Below are positions 26,392 through 35,682 of a stretch of 64,000 bases of DNA, in pieces. A program made the translations under genes and the position numbers. The notes below the pieces were generated by a model, which searched no databases, was not told where the DNA came from, and saw only the letters and a list, made by a program, of their open reading frames with translations. Positions within the stretch are counted from its first letter, which is position 1. Each line of letters opens with the position of its first letter. The stretch is from an uncultured Lachnospiraceae bacterium (GTDB lineage: Bacteria > Bacillota > Clostridia > Lachnospirales > Lachnospiraceae): the NCBI GenBank assembly GCA_902802515.1, contig CADCMM010000001.1, positions 1-64,000 of the forward strand, read 5' to 3'.

Positions 26392-27518
26392 GTTTTGAAC
26401 AAATGCTGGAAGAATCATTTAAAACAATTCATAATGGAGAGGTAGTCGAAGGTACAGTCATTGATGTCAAAGAAGACGAGATCATTCTGAACATCGGATG
26501 CAAGGCTGATGGTATTATCACCAAGAATGAGTACACCAACGAGTCAGGCGCGGATCTTCGCGATCTGGTACATGTGAATGACACCTTGGAAGCTAAGGTT
26601 CTGAAAGTAAATGACGGAGAAGGACAGATCCTTCTGACCTATAAGAGACTGGCAGCAGAAAGAGGGAACAAGAGACTGGAAGAGGCATTTAATAACCAGG
26701 AAGTTCTGAGCGCTCCGGTGGTTCAGGTTCTCGGCGGCGGTCTGAGCGTTGTAGTTGATGAGGCTCGTGTATTTATTCCGGCCAGCCTGGTTTCTGATAC
26801 GTATGAGAAAAATCTGGAAAAATATGCGGGCCAGGAAATCGAGTTTGTAATTACCGAGTTCAATCCGAGAAGAAGAAGAATCATAGGTGACCGCAAACAG
26901 CTCTTGGTGGCCAGAAAAGCTGAATTGCAGAAAGCTCTGTTTGAGCGCATTGCAGTCGGCGATGTGGTTGAGGGTGTTGTGAAGAATGTGACTGATTTCG
27001 GTGCATTCATTGATCTGGGCGGAGCAGACGGCCTGCTTCATATTTCGGAGATGTCCTGGGGTCATGTAGAGAATCCGAAGAAAGTATTTAAAGTTGGTGA
27101 AAAACTGGAAGTCCTTATTAAGGATATCCAGGGTGAAAAGATTGCTCTGAGCCTGAAATTTGCGGACAAGAATCCATGGCTGAATGCCGCTGAGAAATTC
27201 GCTGCAGGCAATATCGTTACCGGTAAGGTAGCACGTATGACTGATTTTGGTGCCTTTGTAGAGTTGGAGCCGGGCGTGGATGCTCTGCTGCATGTATCGC
27301 AGATTTCCCATGAGCATGTGGACAAACCGTCTGATGTACTGAAAGTAGGTCAGGAGATTACTGCTAAAGTAGTAGACTTCAATGAGGAAGACAAGAAGAT
27401 CAGCCTGAGCATGAAAGCTCTGGAGAATGCTTCTGCTCCTGCTCCCTCTTTCGAGGAACCTGTTTTTGAGGAAGAGGTTGTAGAAGAAATCGTTGAAGAT
27501 GTACCGGTAGAAGAATAA
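26379..27518 (+). CDS. rpsA: S1 RNA-binding domain protein (ribosomal protein S1-like)
   Basis: A 379-residue protein with four S1 repeats starting near residues 19 (GEVVEGTVIDVKEDEIIL), 107, 190 (GDVVEGVVKNVTDFGAFIDL) and 276 (GNIVTGKVARMTDFGAFVEL), then an acidic Glu/Val-rich tail. It probably binds mRNA at the ribosome, though Firmicute S1-like proteins are not always stable ribosome components. The ATG at 26379 follows a GAGGAGG in the end of ispH, so it is translationally coupled to it. Confidence 0.9.
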   Translation: MSELSFEQMLEESFKTIHNGEVVEGTVIDVKEDEIILNIGCKADGIITKNEYTNESGADLRDLVHVNDTLEAKVLKVNDGEGQILLTYKRLAAERGNKRLEEAFNNQEVLSAPVVQVLGGGLSVVVDEARVFIPASLVSDTYEKNLEKYAGQEIEFVITEFNPRRRRIIGDRKQLLVARKAELQKALFERIAVGDVVEGVVKNVTDFGAFIDLGGADGLLHISEMSWGHVENPKKVFKVGEKLEVLIKDIQGEKIALSLKFADKNPWLNAAEKFAAGNIVTGKVARMTDFGAFVELEPGVDALLHVSQISHEHVDKPSDVLKVGQEITAKVVDFNEEDKKISLSMKALENASAPAPSFEEPVFEEEVVEEIVEDVPVEE

Positions 27519-27540
27519 GTGTATAAATTAATACGAGCAT

Positions 27541-27587
27541 AAAAGGGGCTGTTGCATTAAAATGCTTAATGCGACAGCCCCTTTTTA
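27541..27587. terminator. Bidirectional terminator between rpsA and the RNase H-like gene
   Basis: AAAAGGGGCTGTTGCATTAA pairs perfectly except one G-U with TTAATGCGACAGCCCCTTTT, with A and T tracts at both ends. It overlaps the last codons of the minus-strand gene. Confidence 0.9.
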
Positions 27588-28688
27588 TGATAAAAGACTT
27601 TTCAGAAGTGCGTTCAAATACAAGGAAAGCTGTGTCTGATCTTCGAAAAAACGATCCTCCGGCGAAAACCATCTAATCTTATCCTTGAAATTCCGGCGAA
27701 AAGCCGGAGTGAACAACTCTGCTGGCTGGGGCAGGAAAGTTCCATGTCGTTTTATGTAACAGTTGTCGGCTTTCGCAATCTGCCGGTATTCCCTATCCAC
27801 ATATGTTGCCACACTTTTATGGATGGACTGGTCTTCCTCAGGCAGATAATAATAGTTTTTATAATCACTGAAATAGTAATAAAGTGTCCCTTCGGACATT
27901 GGGATCATCAGTTTTCCAATGTCGTTTTTCAGAGTCAGATATCCATAATCCCAGGATGCGGAGACTGGCACCGGAACGGGAAAACGCAGAGAAAAAGTCA
28001 GCAGCAGCTGTTTGTTTCCGGTTTTCCCTGTCAGGAGCTGTGCGCAGGGATACCAGTCCTCATTTTGAACAAAATCCACATAACTGTACATGGAGGTCAG
28101 AGTAAGCATACCGGATACATCTTCGGCATTGTGAAGCAAAAGCAGTTTGCGGTAAGTATCCGAATCTGTTTTGCAATATTCGCGGTAAATGGGAATCAGT
28201 CTGCCTCCGTCATAGGTATCATCCCGCTCCAATCCGAGAAAAACCTCCAAAGATTTCTGATTCATGTGATCCAGTTTGAGAAGAGCTTTCAGAGGACGAA
28301 AATCCTGATAGAGATCAACGGAGCGAAGAGAACCAAATGGAGACGCAATTTGGTACTGCTCATATTTTTCTTCCAGATACGGGATATCAAACCGATTTCC
28401 GTTAAAATGAAGAAGCGTATCATAGGACTGAATGAAGTCAGAAAAGTTTCTCAGCAGAGTGGTTTCCTCCTGGGGGCGCTGCGCCAGCCACTGAAGGATC
28501 TTCCACTGTGAGATACCGTTCCCATCTGGTTTCGATACGCGCAGAGCGGCTCCGATCAGGTATAGATGAGAAGAAGATGATTTAAAGCCCGTGGTCTCAA
28601 TATCAAAAAAGACACAACTGTCCGCAGCAAGCCCTCGGGATATCAAATATTGTTCTGGGTAGGAAATGAGTTTTTCTTCAGTGATCAT
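27585..28688 (-). CDS. Ribonuclease H-like (YprB-type) exonuclease-domain protein
   Basis: A 367-residue protein whose N-terminal half is an RNase H-like 3'-5' exonuclease fold: CVFFDIETTGFKSSSSHLYLIG (DxE motif, about residues 28-40), FNGNRFDIPYLEEK and the terminal HNAEDVSGM segment carry the acidic metal ligands. The C-terminal half has no motif I recognise. The ATG at 28688 is chosen because AAGGAATTACTA precedes it; an in-frame ATG at 28712 lies within the previous gene and has no such site. It overlaps the end of the upstream Gx transporter gene by 11 bases. Confidence 0.8.
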   Translation of the reverse strand: MITEEKLISYPEQYLISRGLAADSCVFFDIETTGFKSSSSHLYLIGAALRVSKPDGNGISQWKILQWLAQRPQEETTLLRNFSDFIQSYDTLLHFNGNRFDIPYLEEKYEQYQIASPFGSLRSVDLYQDFRPLKALLKLDHMNQKSLEVFLGLERDDTYDGGRLIPIYREYCKTDSDTYRKLLLLHNAEDVSGMLTLTSMYSYVDFVQNEDWYPCAQLLTGKTGNKQLLLTFSLRFPVPVPVSASWDYGYLTLKNDIGKLMIPMSEGTLYYYFSDYKNYYYLPEEDQSIHKSVATYVDREYRQIAKADNCYIKRHGTFLPQPAELFTPAFRRNFKDKIRWFSPEDRFFEDQTQLSLYLNALLKSLLS

Positions 28689-29205
28689 TAGTAATTCCTT
28701 TTTTAGTAGCATCAGAGGTATATTTGGAAGGGAGCCTCCTCAGAATCTCGGTAGTCAAAAGTCCAATCAGAACCCCTGTGATCACACCAAAGATCAGCAG
28801 AGCCGGGGCATAGTAAATAAGACTTCCGTTTTTGACGATCAGCATGGCGGCTAATAATTGTCCAATATTATGTGTGACGCCGCCGACAACACTGATGCCA
28901 ATGGGAGAAAAATCTGTTTTAGCTTTCATGAATGTCATGCACGCCAAGCTGAGGGCCGCACCGGAAAGACTGTAAATGATGCTGAACATGTTTCCGAACA
29001 GAAAGCCAATGACCAGAATGCGGATAACAGACACCATGGCGGCTTCTCGAAAAGAATAACGCTCCAATAAAAAGAGGATCGCCAGATTCGCCAGACCCAA
29101 TTTTATGCCGGGAATTCCAATAAATATGGGAAGCAGAGATTCCACATAGCCGAAAATGATAGCGATTGCGGAAAATAATCCCAGGTACGCTGTTTTCTTG
29201 ACCAT
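28678..29205 (-). CDS. Gx transporter family protein (heptaprenyl diphosphate synthase component I-like)
   Basis: A 175-residue protein with about five transmembrane segments and the family features GYVESLLPIFIGIPGIKLGLANLAIL and GGVTHNIGQLLAAM. The family is often annotated as heptaprenyl diphosphate synthase component I, but its membrane topology and ECF-transporter-like shape suggest a small-molecule (possibly polyprenyl precursor) transporter component; the function is not established. It lies three bases after the NusG-domain-II gene, a pairing frequently seen in Firmicutes. Confidence 0.8.
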   Translation of the reverse strand: MVKKTAYLGLFSAIAIIFGYVESLLPIFIGIPGIKLGLANLAILFLLERYSFREAAMVSVIRILVIGFLFGNMFSIIYSLSGAALSLACMTFMKAKTDFSPIGISVVGGVTHNIGQLLAAMLIVKNGSLIYYAPALLIFGVITGVLIGLLTTEILRRLPSKYTSDATKKGITNDH

Positions 29206-29208
29206 AAT

Positions 29209-29577
29209 CTAAGAAACTGTATCCACTCCGTCAGATGCCTGATCGGAGCTTACAGCCTTCACCCCCTCTATCACAACTTTGTTGGGAAGGCACACGATCA
29301 GACCGCCTTTTTCACCGATGGACCCCTGATACATACAGAGATGATCCGGGCAGGAGGCATCGGTCATCGTTGCCAGACCATTCTTGATTTCGCAGACATT
29401 GGTGTCTCCAATATGGATAGTCTGATCTTTATTCAGAGAATAGATACCGTATTCTTTTCCGTCCACGGTTATGCGGATGGTTGCGGACGACCTGTTTTTC
29501 GTAATCTGCATGCCGCCCCACAGGAGAACTGCCAAAAGCAGAATGACAGCGATGAAAATAAGCTCTTTCTTTTTCAA
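29209..29577 (-). CDS. NusG domain II-containing membrane-anchored protein
   Basis: A 122-residue protein: a basic start (KKKE), a transmembrane helix (LIFIAVILLLAVLLWGGM), and a NusG domain II-type extracellular beta-domain containing two Cys in DASCPDHLCMYQG and GGLIVCLPNKVVIE. The family commonly sits next to the Gx transporter and its role is unknown. I place the start at TTG 29577, preceded by GTGAGG; a longer frame from GTG 29667 reads through the 7-bp repeats at 29617-29644 and has no ribosome binding site. Confidence 0.7.
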   Translation of the reverse strand: MKKKELIFIAVILLLAVLLWGGMQITKNRSSATIRITVDGKEYGIYSLNKDQTIHIGDTNVCEIKNGLATMTDASCPDHLCMYQGSIGEKGGLIVCLPNKVVIEGVKAVSSDQASDGVDTVS

Positions 29578-29616
29578 ATCATGCCTCACTTTTCTGAAAC
29601 GGCTATAAGTGCTGAA

Positions 29617-29644
29617 TTCGCCATTCGCCATTCGCCGTTCGCCA
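29617..29644. repeat. Four tandem copies of a 7-bp repeat
   Basis: TTCGCCA occurs four times head to tail (third copy TTCGCCG) in the leader of the NusG-domain gene. A short variable-number repeat prone to slippage. Confidence 0.9.
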
Positions 29645-29762
29645 ATCATGCAAGCATGTTGGCTCACTAACGCTCATTATATCATGGTCTTTGTAAGATG
29701 GCAATTTTTTGCTGAACTAAAGTTATATTAAATTAACTAAACAAAAAATCGTTGGAAATTAA

Positions 29763-29791
29763 TTGAATCTTAAATGAGAACATGATAAACT
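29763..29791 (+). promoter_or_regulatory. Promoter of the nucleotidyltransferase gene
   Basis: TTGAAT (29763-29768), 17 bases, TAAACT (29786-29791). The leader contains GGCGC...GCGCC, a possible small hairpin. Confidence 0.55.
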
Positions 29792-29857
29792 GGTAGGCGC
29801 GTAAAGCAACTGACAGTATGCGCCTTACAATTGGGCGCAGGAAAGGCAGGATATAAA

Positions 29858-30781
29858 ATGTCAAAGAAACCGGTTTTGGTGATCATGGCTGCGGGAATGG
29901 GCAGCCGTTACGGCGGACTAAAACAGATCGACCCCATCGACCCGCAGGGACATATCATTATGGATTTTTCTCTGTATGATGCCCGGCGGGCAGGATTTGA
30001 GAAAGTGGTTTTTATCATAAAGAAGGAAAATGAAGCGGTTTTCCGGGAATGCATTGGAGACCGGGTATCGAAGTTCATGGAGGTGGAGTATGTATTCCAG
30101 GATATCCGGAACATCCCATCGGAATATCAAGTGCCGGAGGGAAGAGTGAAGCCGTGGGGAACCGGCCATGCGGTGCTAAGCTGCATTGACGCGGTGAACG
30201 GGCCTTTTGCGGTGATCAATGCGGATGATTACTATGGAAGCAAGGCATTTTCTCTGATCTATGATTATCTGACCACCCACGAGGATGATGATCAATTCCG
30301 ATATGCTATGGTGGGCTATCTGCTGAAGAATACATTAACGGAAAACGGTCACGTGGCAAGAGGAGTCTGTCAAATGGATGAGAATGGTTTTCTGGCTGAT
30401 ATCCATGAGCGCACACACATCGAAAAGACGGAAAACGGCGCGGCTTACACAGAGGACGAGGGTAGAACCTGGATACCAGTGTCTTCCGATAGTCTGGTAT
30501 CCATGAATATGTGGGGCTTTTCTTCTAGCATGCTGCAGATGCTGGAAGAAAAATTCCCGGATTTCCTGGAAGAAAATCTGAAAACAAATCCGCTGAAATG
30601 CGAATTTTTTCTGCCGTTTGTAGTGGATGAACTGTTGGAGGAAAAGCGCGCCACGGTTCAGGTACTGAAAACGGAGGATCAGTGGCACGGAGTGACCTAT
30701 CAGGAAGACAAGAAAACGGTGGTGGATGCGATTCAGAAGTTAAAAAGGAAGGGGCTCTATCCGGAACAATTATGGGGATGA
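29858..30781 (+). CDS. Sugar-phosphate nucleotidyltransferase-like protein
   Basis: A 307-residue protein with the nucleotidyltransferase signature VIMAAGMGSRYGGLKQIDPID at residues 9-29 and the metal-binding NADDYYG segment near residue 120, as in GalU- and RmlA-type enzymes that activate sugar 1-phosphates with NTPs. It is close to the NTP-transferase domain proteins common in Lachnospiraceae for which no substrate is known. ATG 29858 follows GAAAGGCAGGATATAAA. It stands alone with its own promoter. Confidence 0.8.
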   Translation: MSKKPVLVIMAAGMGSRYGGLKQIDPIDPQGHIIMDFSLYDARRAGFEKVVFIIKKENEAVFRECIGDRVSKFMEVEYVFQDIRNIPSEYQVPEGRVKPWGTGHAVLSCIDAVNGPFAVINADDYYGSKAFSLIYDYLTTHEDDDQFRYAMVGYLLKNTLTENGHVARGVCQMDENGFLADIHERTHIEKTENGAAYTEDEGRTWIPVSSDSLVSMNMWGFSSSMLQMLEEKFPDFLEENLKTNPLKCEFFLPFVVDELLEEKRATVQVLKTEDQWHGVTYQEDKKTVVDAIQKLKRKGLYPEQLWG

Positions 30782-30865
30782 ATTTACAAAAAAATACTGG
30801 ACTAATTTGTCATTTTATGAGACAATAATTCCAAACGTAAACAACTTATTGAAAGGAGTTTTAAA

Positions 30866-31558
30866 ATGATTTATTCACGCGAAGTAGAAGAAATGTGCCC
30901 GGTAGCCCAGGGCGTTCATCATGGCGCTGCTCCAATTCCCGAGGAAGCAAAATGGGTACAGGCAAAAGAAGTTAAAGACATTTCCGGTTTTACACATGGT
31001 GTGGGTTGGTGTGCTCCGCAGCAGGGTGCATGTAAGCTGAGTCTGAATGTAAAAGAGGGCGTGATCCAGGAAGCTCTGTTAGAGACCATCGGATGTTCCG
31101 GTATGACCCACTCCGCAGCCATGGCAGCGGAGATCCTTCCGGGTTTAACTGTTCTGGAAGCATTGAATACAGATTTAGTCTGTGATGCTATTAATACGGC
31201 TATGAGAGAACTGTTCCTGCAGATCGTTTACGGTCGTTCCCAGTCCGCGTTCTCAGAGGACGGCTTGGTAGTTGGCGCTGGTCTGGAAGACCTTGGTAAA
31301 GGACTCCGCTCCCAGGTTGGTACTATGTATGGCACTTTAAAGAAAGGCCCCCGTTACCTCGAGATGGCAGAAGGCTATGTTACCGGTATTGCTCTGGATG
31401 CAGAGGATCAGATCATCGGTTACCAGTTCGTTTCTCTTGGAAAGATGACAGACTTCATCAAGAAGGGCGACGATCCCAACACTGCATGGGAAAAGGCAAA
31501 AGGCCAGTATGGCCGTGTGGCTGATGCTGTTAAGATTATTGACCCGAGAAAAGAATAA
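30866..31558 (+). CDS. Iron-sulfur cluster assembly scaffold-like protein
   Basis: A 230-residue protein related to the IscU/NifU-type scaffold fold and commonly annotated that way in Clostridia. Cysteines that could bind a cluster are in EEMCPVAQG, VGWCAPQQGACKL, ETIGCSGMTHSAA and LVCDAINTA. It is followed 18 bases later by the GGGtGRT protein; the two are found together repeatedly in anaerobes and may work as a pair. GAAAGGAG precedes the ATG. The exact client protein is unknown. Confidence 0.75.
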   Translation: MIYSREVEEMCPVAQGVHHGAAPIPEEAKWVQAKEVKDISGFTHGVGWCAPQQGACKLSLNVKEGVIQEALLETIGCSGMTHSAAMAAEILPGLTVLEALNTDLVCDAINTAMRELFLQIVYGRSQSAFSEDGLVVGAGLEDLGKGLRSQVGTMYGTLKKGPRYLEMAEGYVTGIALDAEDQIIGYQFVSLGKMTDFIKKGDDPNTAWEKAKGQYGRVADAVKIIDPRKE

Positions 31559-31576
31559 TAGAGGAGGTAACAGGAA

Positions 31577-32587
31577 ATGGCTTTATTTGAATCATATGAA
31601 AGACGTATTGACCAGATCAATGCTGTTTTAAATAGTTATGGAATTGCTTCTCTGGAAGAGGCAGAAAAGATCACAAAGGATGCCGGCCTGGATGTTTACG
31701 ATCAGATCAAGGGCATTCAGCCCATCTGTTTTGAGAATGCCTGCTGGGCATACATAGTAGGTGCCGCCATCGCCATCAAGAAGAACTGTAGAAAGGCAGC
31801 AGATGCTGCTGCGGCCATCGGTGAGGGCCTTCAGGCTTTCTGTATCCCGGGTTCCGTTGCAGATACCCGTAAGGTAGGTCTTGGCCATGGAAACCTGGGC
31901 AAGATGCTTCTGGAAGAGGAGACCGAGTGCTTTGCTTTCCTGGCAGGCCATGAGTCGTTTGCGGCAGCAGAGGGAGCTATCGGTATCGCAGAAAAAGCAA
32001 ACAAAGTTCGTCAGAAACCGCTGCGCGTTATCCTGAACGGTCTTGGAAAGGATGCTGCTCAGATCATTTCAAGAATAAACGGTTTCACTTTTGTTGAGAC
32101 AGAGTACAACCCATACACTAACGAAGTAAAAGAGATTTCCCGCAAATCTTATTCTGAGGGACTTCGTGCGAAAGTAAACTGCTACGGTGCGAACAGCGTT
32201 CCGGAAGGCGTAGCTATCATGTGGAAAGAGAACGTTGACGTTTCCATCACCGGAAACTCCACCAACCCCACCCGTTTCCAGCATCCGGTAGCAGGTACTT
32301 ACAAGAAAGAGCGCACCGAGGCAGGAAAGAAGTATTTCTCTGTAGCATCCGGTGGCGGCACAGGTCGTACTCTGCATCCGGATAACATGGCTGCAGGACC
32401 GGCTTCCTATGGTATGACCGATACCCTGGGTCGTATGCACTCTGATGCACAGTTCGCAGGTTCTTCTTCTGTACCGGCTCACGTTGAGATGATGGGTCTG
32501 ATCGGCGCAGGAAACAACCCGATGGTTGGTATGACTGTGGCAGTAGCCGTTTCCGTACAGGAAGCAGCAGATGCTGGAAAGTTCTGA
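31577..32587 (+). CDS. GGGtGRT protein
   Basis: A 336-residue protein carrying the defining VASGGGTGRTLHPDN motif near residue 256. Other conserved-looking segments are GSVADTRKVGLGHGNLGKML, VILNGLGKDAAQIIS, NSTNPTRFQHPVAGTYKKE and MIGAGNNPMVGMTVA-type C-terminus. The family occurs in anaerobes beside the scaffold-like protein found here and has no established function. GAGGAGGTAACAGGAA precedes the ATG, and codon usage suggests high expression. Confidence 0.85.
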   Translation: MALFESYERRIDQINAVLNSYGIASLEEAEKITKDAGLDVYDQIKGIQPICFENACWAYIVGAAIAIKKNCRKAADAAAAIGEGLQAFCIPGSVADTRKVGLGHGNLGKMLLEEETECFAFLAGHESFAAAEGAIGIAEKANKVRQKPLRVILNGLGKDAAQIISRINGFTFVETEYNPYTNEVKEISRKSYSEGLRAKVNCYGANSVPEGVAIMWKENVDVSITGNSTNPTRFQHPVAGTYKKERTEAGKKYFSVASGGGTGRTLHPDNMAAGPASYGMTDTLGRMHSDAQFAGSSSVPAHVEMMGLIGAGNNPMVGMTVAVAVSVQEAADAGKF

Positions 32588-32650
32588 CCGAAAGCAACTG
32601 GCATTGAACACTTAGTGAAAACGAGGCTATTTAGCAAAAATAACCAATCA

Positions 32651-32682
32651 GAGCGTCCCGAAATAACGGGGCGCTCATTTTG
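32651..32682 (+). terminator. Terminator after the GGGtGRT gene
   Basis: GAGCGTCCCG pairs with CGGGGCGCTC across AAATAA and is followed by ATTTTG. Confidence 0.8.
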
Positions 32683-32772
32683 TCAGTAAAAAATTTACAA
32701 AAGTGCTACCATTTTCCAAAATATTATGGTACAATTTTTACATAAGTATTTTTGAAACAGGGGGAACGATTT

Positions 32773-33981
32773 ATGGCAAAAGAAATGATTGCAATGCTTC
32801 TTGCCGGCGGCCAGGGTTCGCGTCTGTATGCGCTGACTCAGAAGCTGGCAAAACCTGCGGTTCCGTTTGGCGGAAAATATCGCATTATTGACTTCCCATT
32901 GTCCAACTGCGTGAATTCAGGTATCGATACAGTGGGTATCCTGACGCAGTATCAGCCGATGGTGCTGAATGAATACATAGGAAATGGACAGCCCTGGGAT
33001 TTGGACCGGCTATATGGCGGTGTTCATGTGCTTCCGCCTTATCAGCAGGCATCCGGATCTGACTGGTACAAGGGAACGGCAAATGCGATCTATCAGAACA
33101 TTTCATTTATTGAGCGTTACAATCCACAGTATGTAATTATTCTGTCAGGCGATCAGATCTGCAAGCAGGATTACAGCGATTTTCTGAAGTTTCATAAGGA
33201 AAAAGGTGCGGAGTTTAGCGTGGCTGTTATGGAAGTTCCGTGGGAGGAGGCTTCCCGTTTTGGTCTGATGGTAGCAGATGAAAATGGAAGAATAACGGAA
33301 TTCCAGGAGAAACCCAAGGAGCCGAAGTCAAATCTGGCTTCCATGGGTATCTATATCTTCAATTGGGACATCCTTAGAAAGTACCTGATCGAGGATGAGG
33401 ATGATCCAGAATCGGAAAATGATTTTGGAAATAATATTATTCCGAATCTTCTGCGGGACGAACGCAAGATGTATGCTTATCGGTTCAGCGGATACTGGAA
33501 AGATGTGGGAACAATTTCCTCCCTCTGGGAAGCTAATATGGAAGTGCTTGATCCGGAACACAGCGGTATTAACCTGTTTGATGATGATTGGAAGATTTTC
33601 AGCAGAAACAGCGGTATGACCGGCCATAAGATCAGTTCCACCGCAGTAGTGGAGAATTCTATGATCACCGATGGCTGCCGCGTGGATGGAACCGTAAAAC
33701 ACTCTATCCTCTTTGCAGGTGTGCAGGTGGCGGAAGGCGCTGTCATCGAAGACGCGGTAGTGATGGGTGGAACGGTGATTAAAGCAGGCGCTGTGGTAAA
33801 ACGCAGCATCATTGCGGAGAATGTTGTCATTGGTGAAAATGCCGTTGTTGGTGGAGATTCTGATGATGACACCAAAGGCGTAGCTACCATAGGCTCCGGT
33901 ATTTATGTTGGGGATGGAGCAAAGATCGGCCCCAATGCTATGGTCAATGAAAATGTAAAGGATGGTGAAGAACAATGGTAG
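32773..33981 (+). CDS. glgC: Glucose-1-phosphate adenylyltransferase GlgC
   Basis: Makes ADP-glucose for glycogen synthesis. The 402-residue protein has the nucleotide-binding [37 protein letters not shown] region at residues 8-43, the [10 protein letters not shown] motif, the substrate-site [10 protein letters not shown] and a C-terminal left-handed beta-helix (hexapeptide-like repeats from about residue 290). The ATG at 32773 follows AGGGGGAACG. It overlaps glgD by seven bases; the GlgC/GlgD heteromeric enzyme is typical of Firmicutes. Confidence 0.95.
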   Translation: MAKEMIAMLLAGGQGSRLYALTQKLAKPAVPFGGKYRIIDFPLSNCVNSGIDTVGILTQYQPMVLNEYIGNGQPWDLDRLYGGVHVLPPYQQASGSDWYKGTANAIYQNISFIERYNPQYVIILSGDQICKQDYSDFLKFHKEKGAEFSVAVMEVPWEEASRFGLMVADENGRITEFQEKPKEPKSNLASMGIYIFNWDILRKYLIEDEDDPESENDFGNNIIPNLLRDERKMYAYRFSGYWKDVGTISSLWEANMEVLDPEHSGINLFDDDWKIFSRNSGMTGHKISSTAVVENSMITDGCRVDGTVKHSILFAGVQVAEGAVIEDAVVMGGTVIKAGAVVKRSIIAENVVIGENAVVGGDSDDDTKGVATIGSGIYVGDGAKIGPNAMVNENVKDGEEQW

Positions 33982-35117
33982 GATCGAATAAAAGTGCACT
34001 TGGCATTATTTTCCCAAACAGTTACGATGAACTGGTACCTGAATTAGTCAATGTGCGTTTGATGGCGTCGATACCTTTTGCCAGCCGCTATCGTTTGATT
34101 GATTTTATGCTGTCCAGTATGTCAAACTGCGGCATCTCCAATGTTTCTGTTCTGGTGAAGAAGAATTACCATTCTCTGATGGATCATCTCGATTCCGGGC
34201 GCGAATGGGATCTGGTGCGAAAAAACGGCGGACTGAATATATTGCCGCCAAATGCAGAGAGAGAATCCAAACTGTACGTGGGGCATGTGGATGCGCTGGG
34301 AAATATTCTTGATTTTCTGAGATCTCAGAAAGAAAAGTATGTTGTGATGGCGGACACAAATATTGCAGCTAATTTTGATTTCAGAGCTATGATCGATGCT
34401 CATATAGCCAGCGGTGCGGACGTCACCATTGCTTATAATGAGCAGGAACTTCCGGAACGTATCCTTCAGGATACTTCCAACGCCAAGGGCTTCTATTATA
34501 CTCTGGATGTACAGGATGGCCGGGTCACGGACATTATCATAAATCCTAAAACCTTGGGAGTAGTGAACTTTGGAATGAACATCCATGTGGTTGACCGTGA
34601 ACTTCTGATTGACTTGATCAATACAGCTTATCTTCGGGGACAGGTTTATTTTGAACGGGATGTTCTTTTAAAGAAAATTGGTGATCTTAATATACAGGGC
34701 TACAAATTTGATGGGTACGTGGCGCGTATTTGCAGCATAAAGAGTTATTTTGATGAGAATATGCGGCTGCTGGACGACAAAAATCTGGACGCTCTTTTTG
34801 CCGGAGCGCCCATCTATACCAAGATCCGTGATGATAATCCTACCAGATATATTCAGGGAGCTGAGGTGAAAAATATCATGGCTGCCGATGGTTGCGTCAT
34901 TGAAGGGGAAGTGGAGAACAGTGTTCTGTTCAGAGGCGTTCGGGTAGCAAAAGGTGCCAAGGTAAAGAACTGTATCCTGATGCAGGATACAGTGGTGGAA
35001 GAGGGTGCTAATCTGGAATATCTGATTTCAGATAAAAATGTTAAAATTAGTGCCGGTAAAGAAATGAAAGGTACTGATACCTATCCGATGTATATTGCGA
35101 AGAATCACACTGTATAA
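33975..35117 (+). CDS. glgD: GlgC-like regulatory subunit GlgD
   Basis: A 380-residue paralogue of GlgC. It keeps the overall fold ([22 protein letters not shown], then a C-terminal beta-helix) but lacks the nucleotide-binding GGxGxRL motif at the N-terminus, having [18 protein letters not shown] instead, as expected for the non-catalytic GlgD subunit that activates GlgC. Overlaps glgC. The two form one operon ended by the hairpin at 35130. Confidence 0.93.
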   Translation: MVGSNKSALGIIFPNSYDELVPELVNVRLMASIPFASRYRLIDFMLSSMSNCGISNVSVLVKKNYHSLMDHLDSGREWDLVRKNGGLNILPPNAERESKLYVGHVDALGNILDFLRSQKEKYVVMADTNIAANFDFRAMIDAHIASGADVTIAYNEQELPERILQDTSNAKGFYYTLDVQDGRVTDIIINPKTLGVVNFGMNIHVVDRELLIDLINTAYLRGQVYFERDVLLKKIGDLNIQGYKFDGYVARICSIKSYFDENMRLLDDKNLDALFAGAPIYTKIRDDNPTRYIQGAEVKNIMAADGCVIEGEVENSVLFRGVRVAKGAKVKNCILMQDTVVEEGANLEYLISDKNVKISAGKEMKGTDTYPMYIAKNHTV

Positions 35118-35129
35118 ATGATTTAAGAT

Positions 35130-35174
35130 AGGGTCGTTGCAAAACAGCTGATGTTTTGCGATGACCCTTTTATA
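35130..35174 (+). terminator. Terminator after glgD
   Basis: AGGGTCGTTGCAAAACA pairs with TGTTTTGCGATGACCCT across GCTGA and is followed by TTTTATAAT. Confidence 0.85.
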
Positions 35175-35376
35175 ATGTGTATTAATCAATATTGGCATTT
35201 ATTAATGCAAATTTATGAAATGCAAAAATAAAAATATATTATATTTTTAAAATAATTGTCGAACAAAACTATTTGACAAGTTGGATATATGAAATTACAA
35301 TAGAAATAAGAGTTTAAACAAAGACAGCATAATATGTGACTCAAAAATAGGAACAGGTTGGAGGGGAGGGAAAACA

Positions 35377-35682
35377 TTGACAATACATGGTAAACTATCA
35401 ATCATATCCTACATTTTATCTTTCTATTTCATTTACATTGAAGCAGGGATGCCACAGGGATCAAGAATTGAGATGAGGACAAAACTGGCTGCGTTGATCT
35501 TATTTCTTTTGGGAGCGTTTTTTGCATTGCTGCAGAACCGCATCGGAATCGTAGGTATTTGCGAAGGAGGAGGAAGATTGACGGACGAAGATTTGAGAGA
35601 ACTTCAAAAAGCAGTGGAAGAGGAAAAAAAGAAAATTCAGCAAAAATCGGAGCAAGGGAGAAATGAAAAAGAAACCAGTTAA
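35377..35682 (+). CDS. Small membrane protein of unknown function
   Basis: A 101-residue protein I do not recognise. It begins with TTG at 35377, set by the strong GGAGGGGAGGG at 35359-35369. Two hydrophobic stretches (residues 8-24 and 36-53) are followed by a charged, Glu/Lys-rich cytoplasmic or coiled-coil tail (LTDEDLRELQKAVEEEKKKI). It overlaps the NlpC/P60 gene by 20 bases, so a partner role in envelope remodelling is possible. A later ATG at 35449 or 35473 would remove the first hydrophobic segment. Confidence 0.6.
   Translation: MTIHGKLSIISYILSFYFIYIEAGMPQGSRIEMRTKLAALILFLLGAFFALLQNRIGIVGICEGGGRLTDEDLRELQKAVEEEKKKIQQKSEQGRNEKETS

Noticed and set aside
27744-28511. Plus-strand frame of 255 codons opposite the RNase H-like gene
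   Set aside because: Shadow of the minus-strand gene, which has a recognisable domain and start site.
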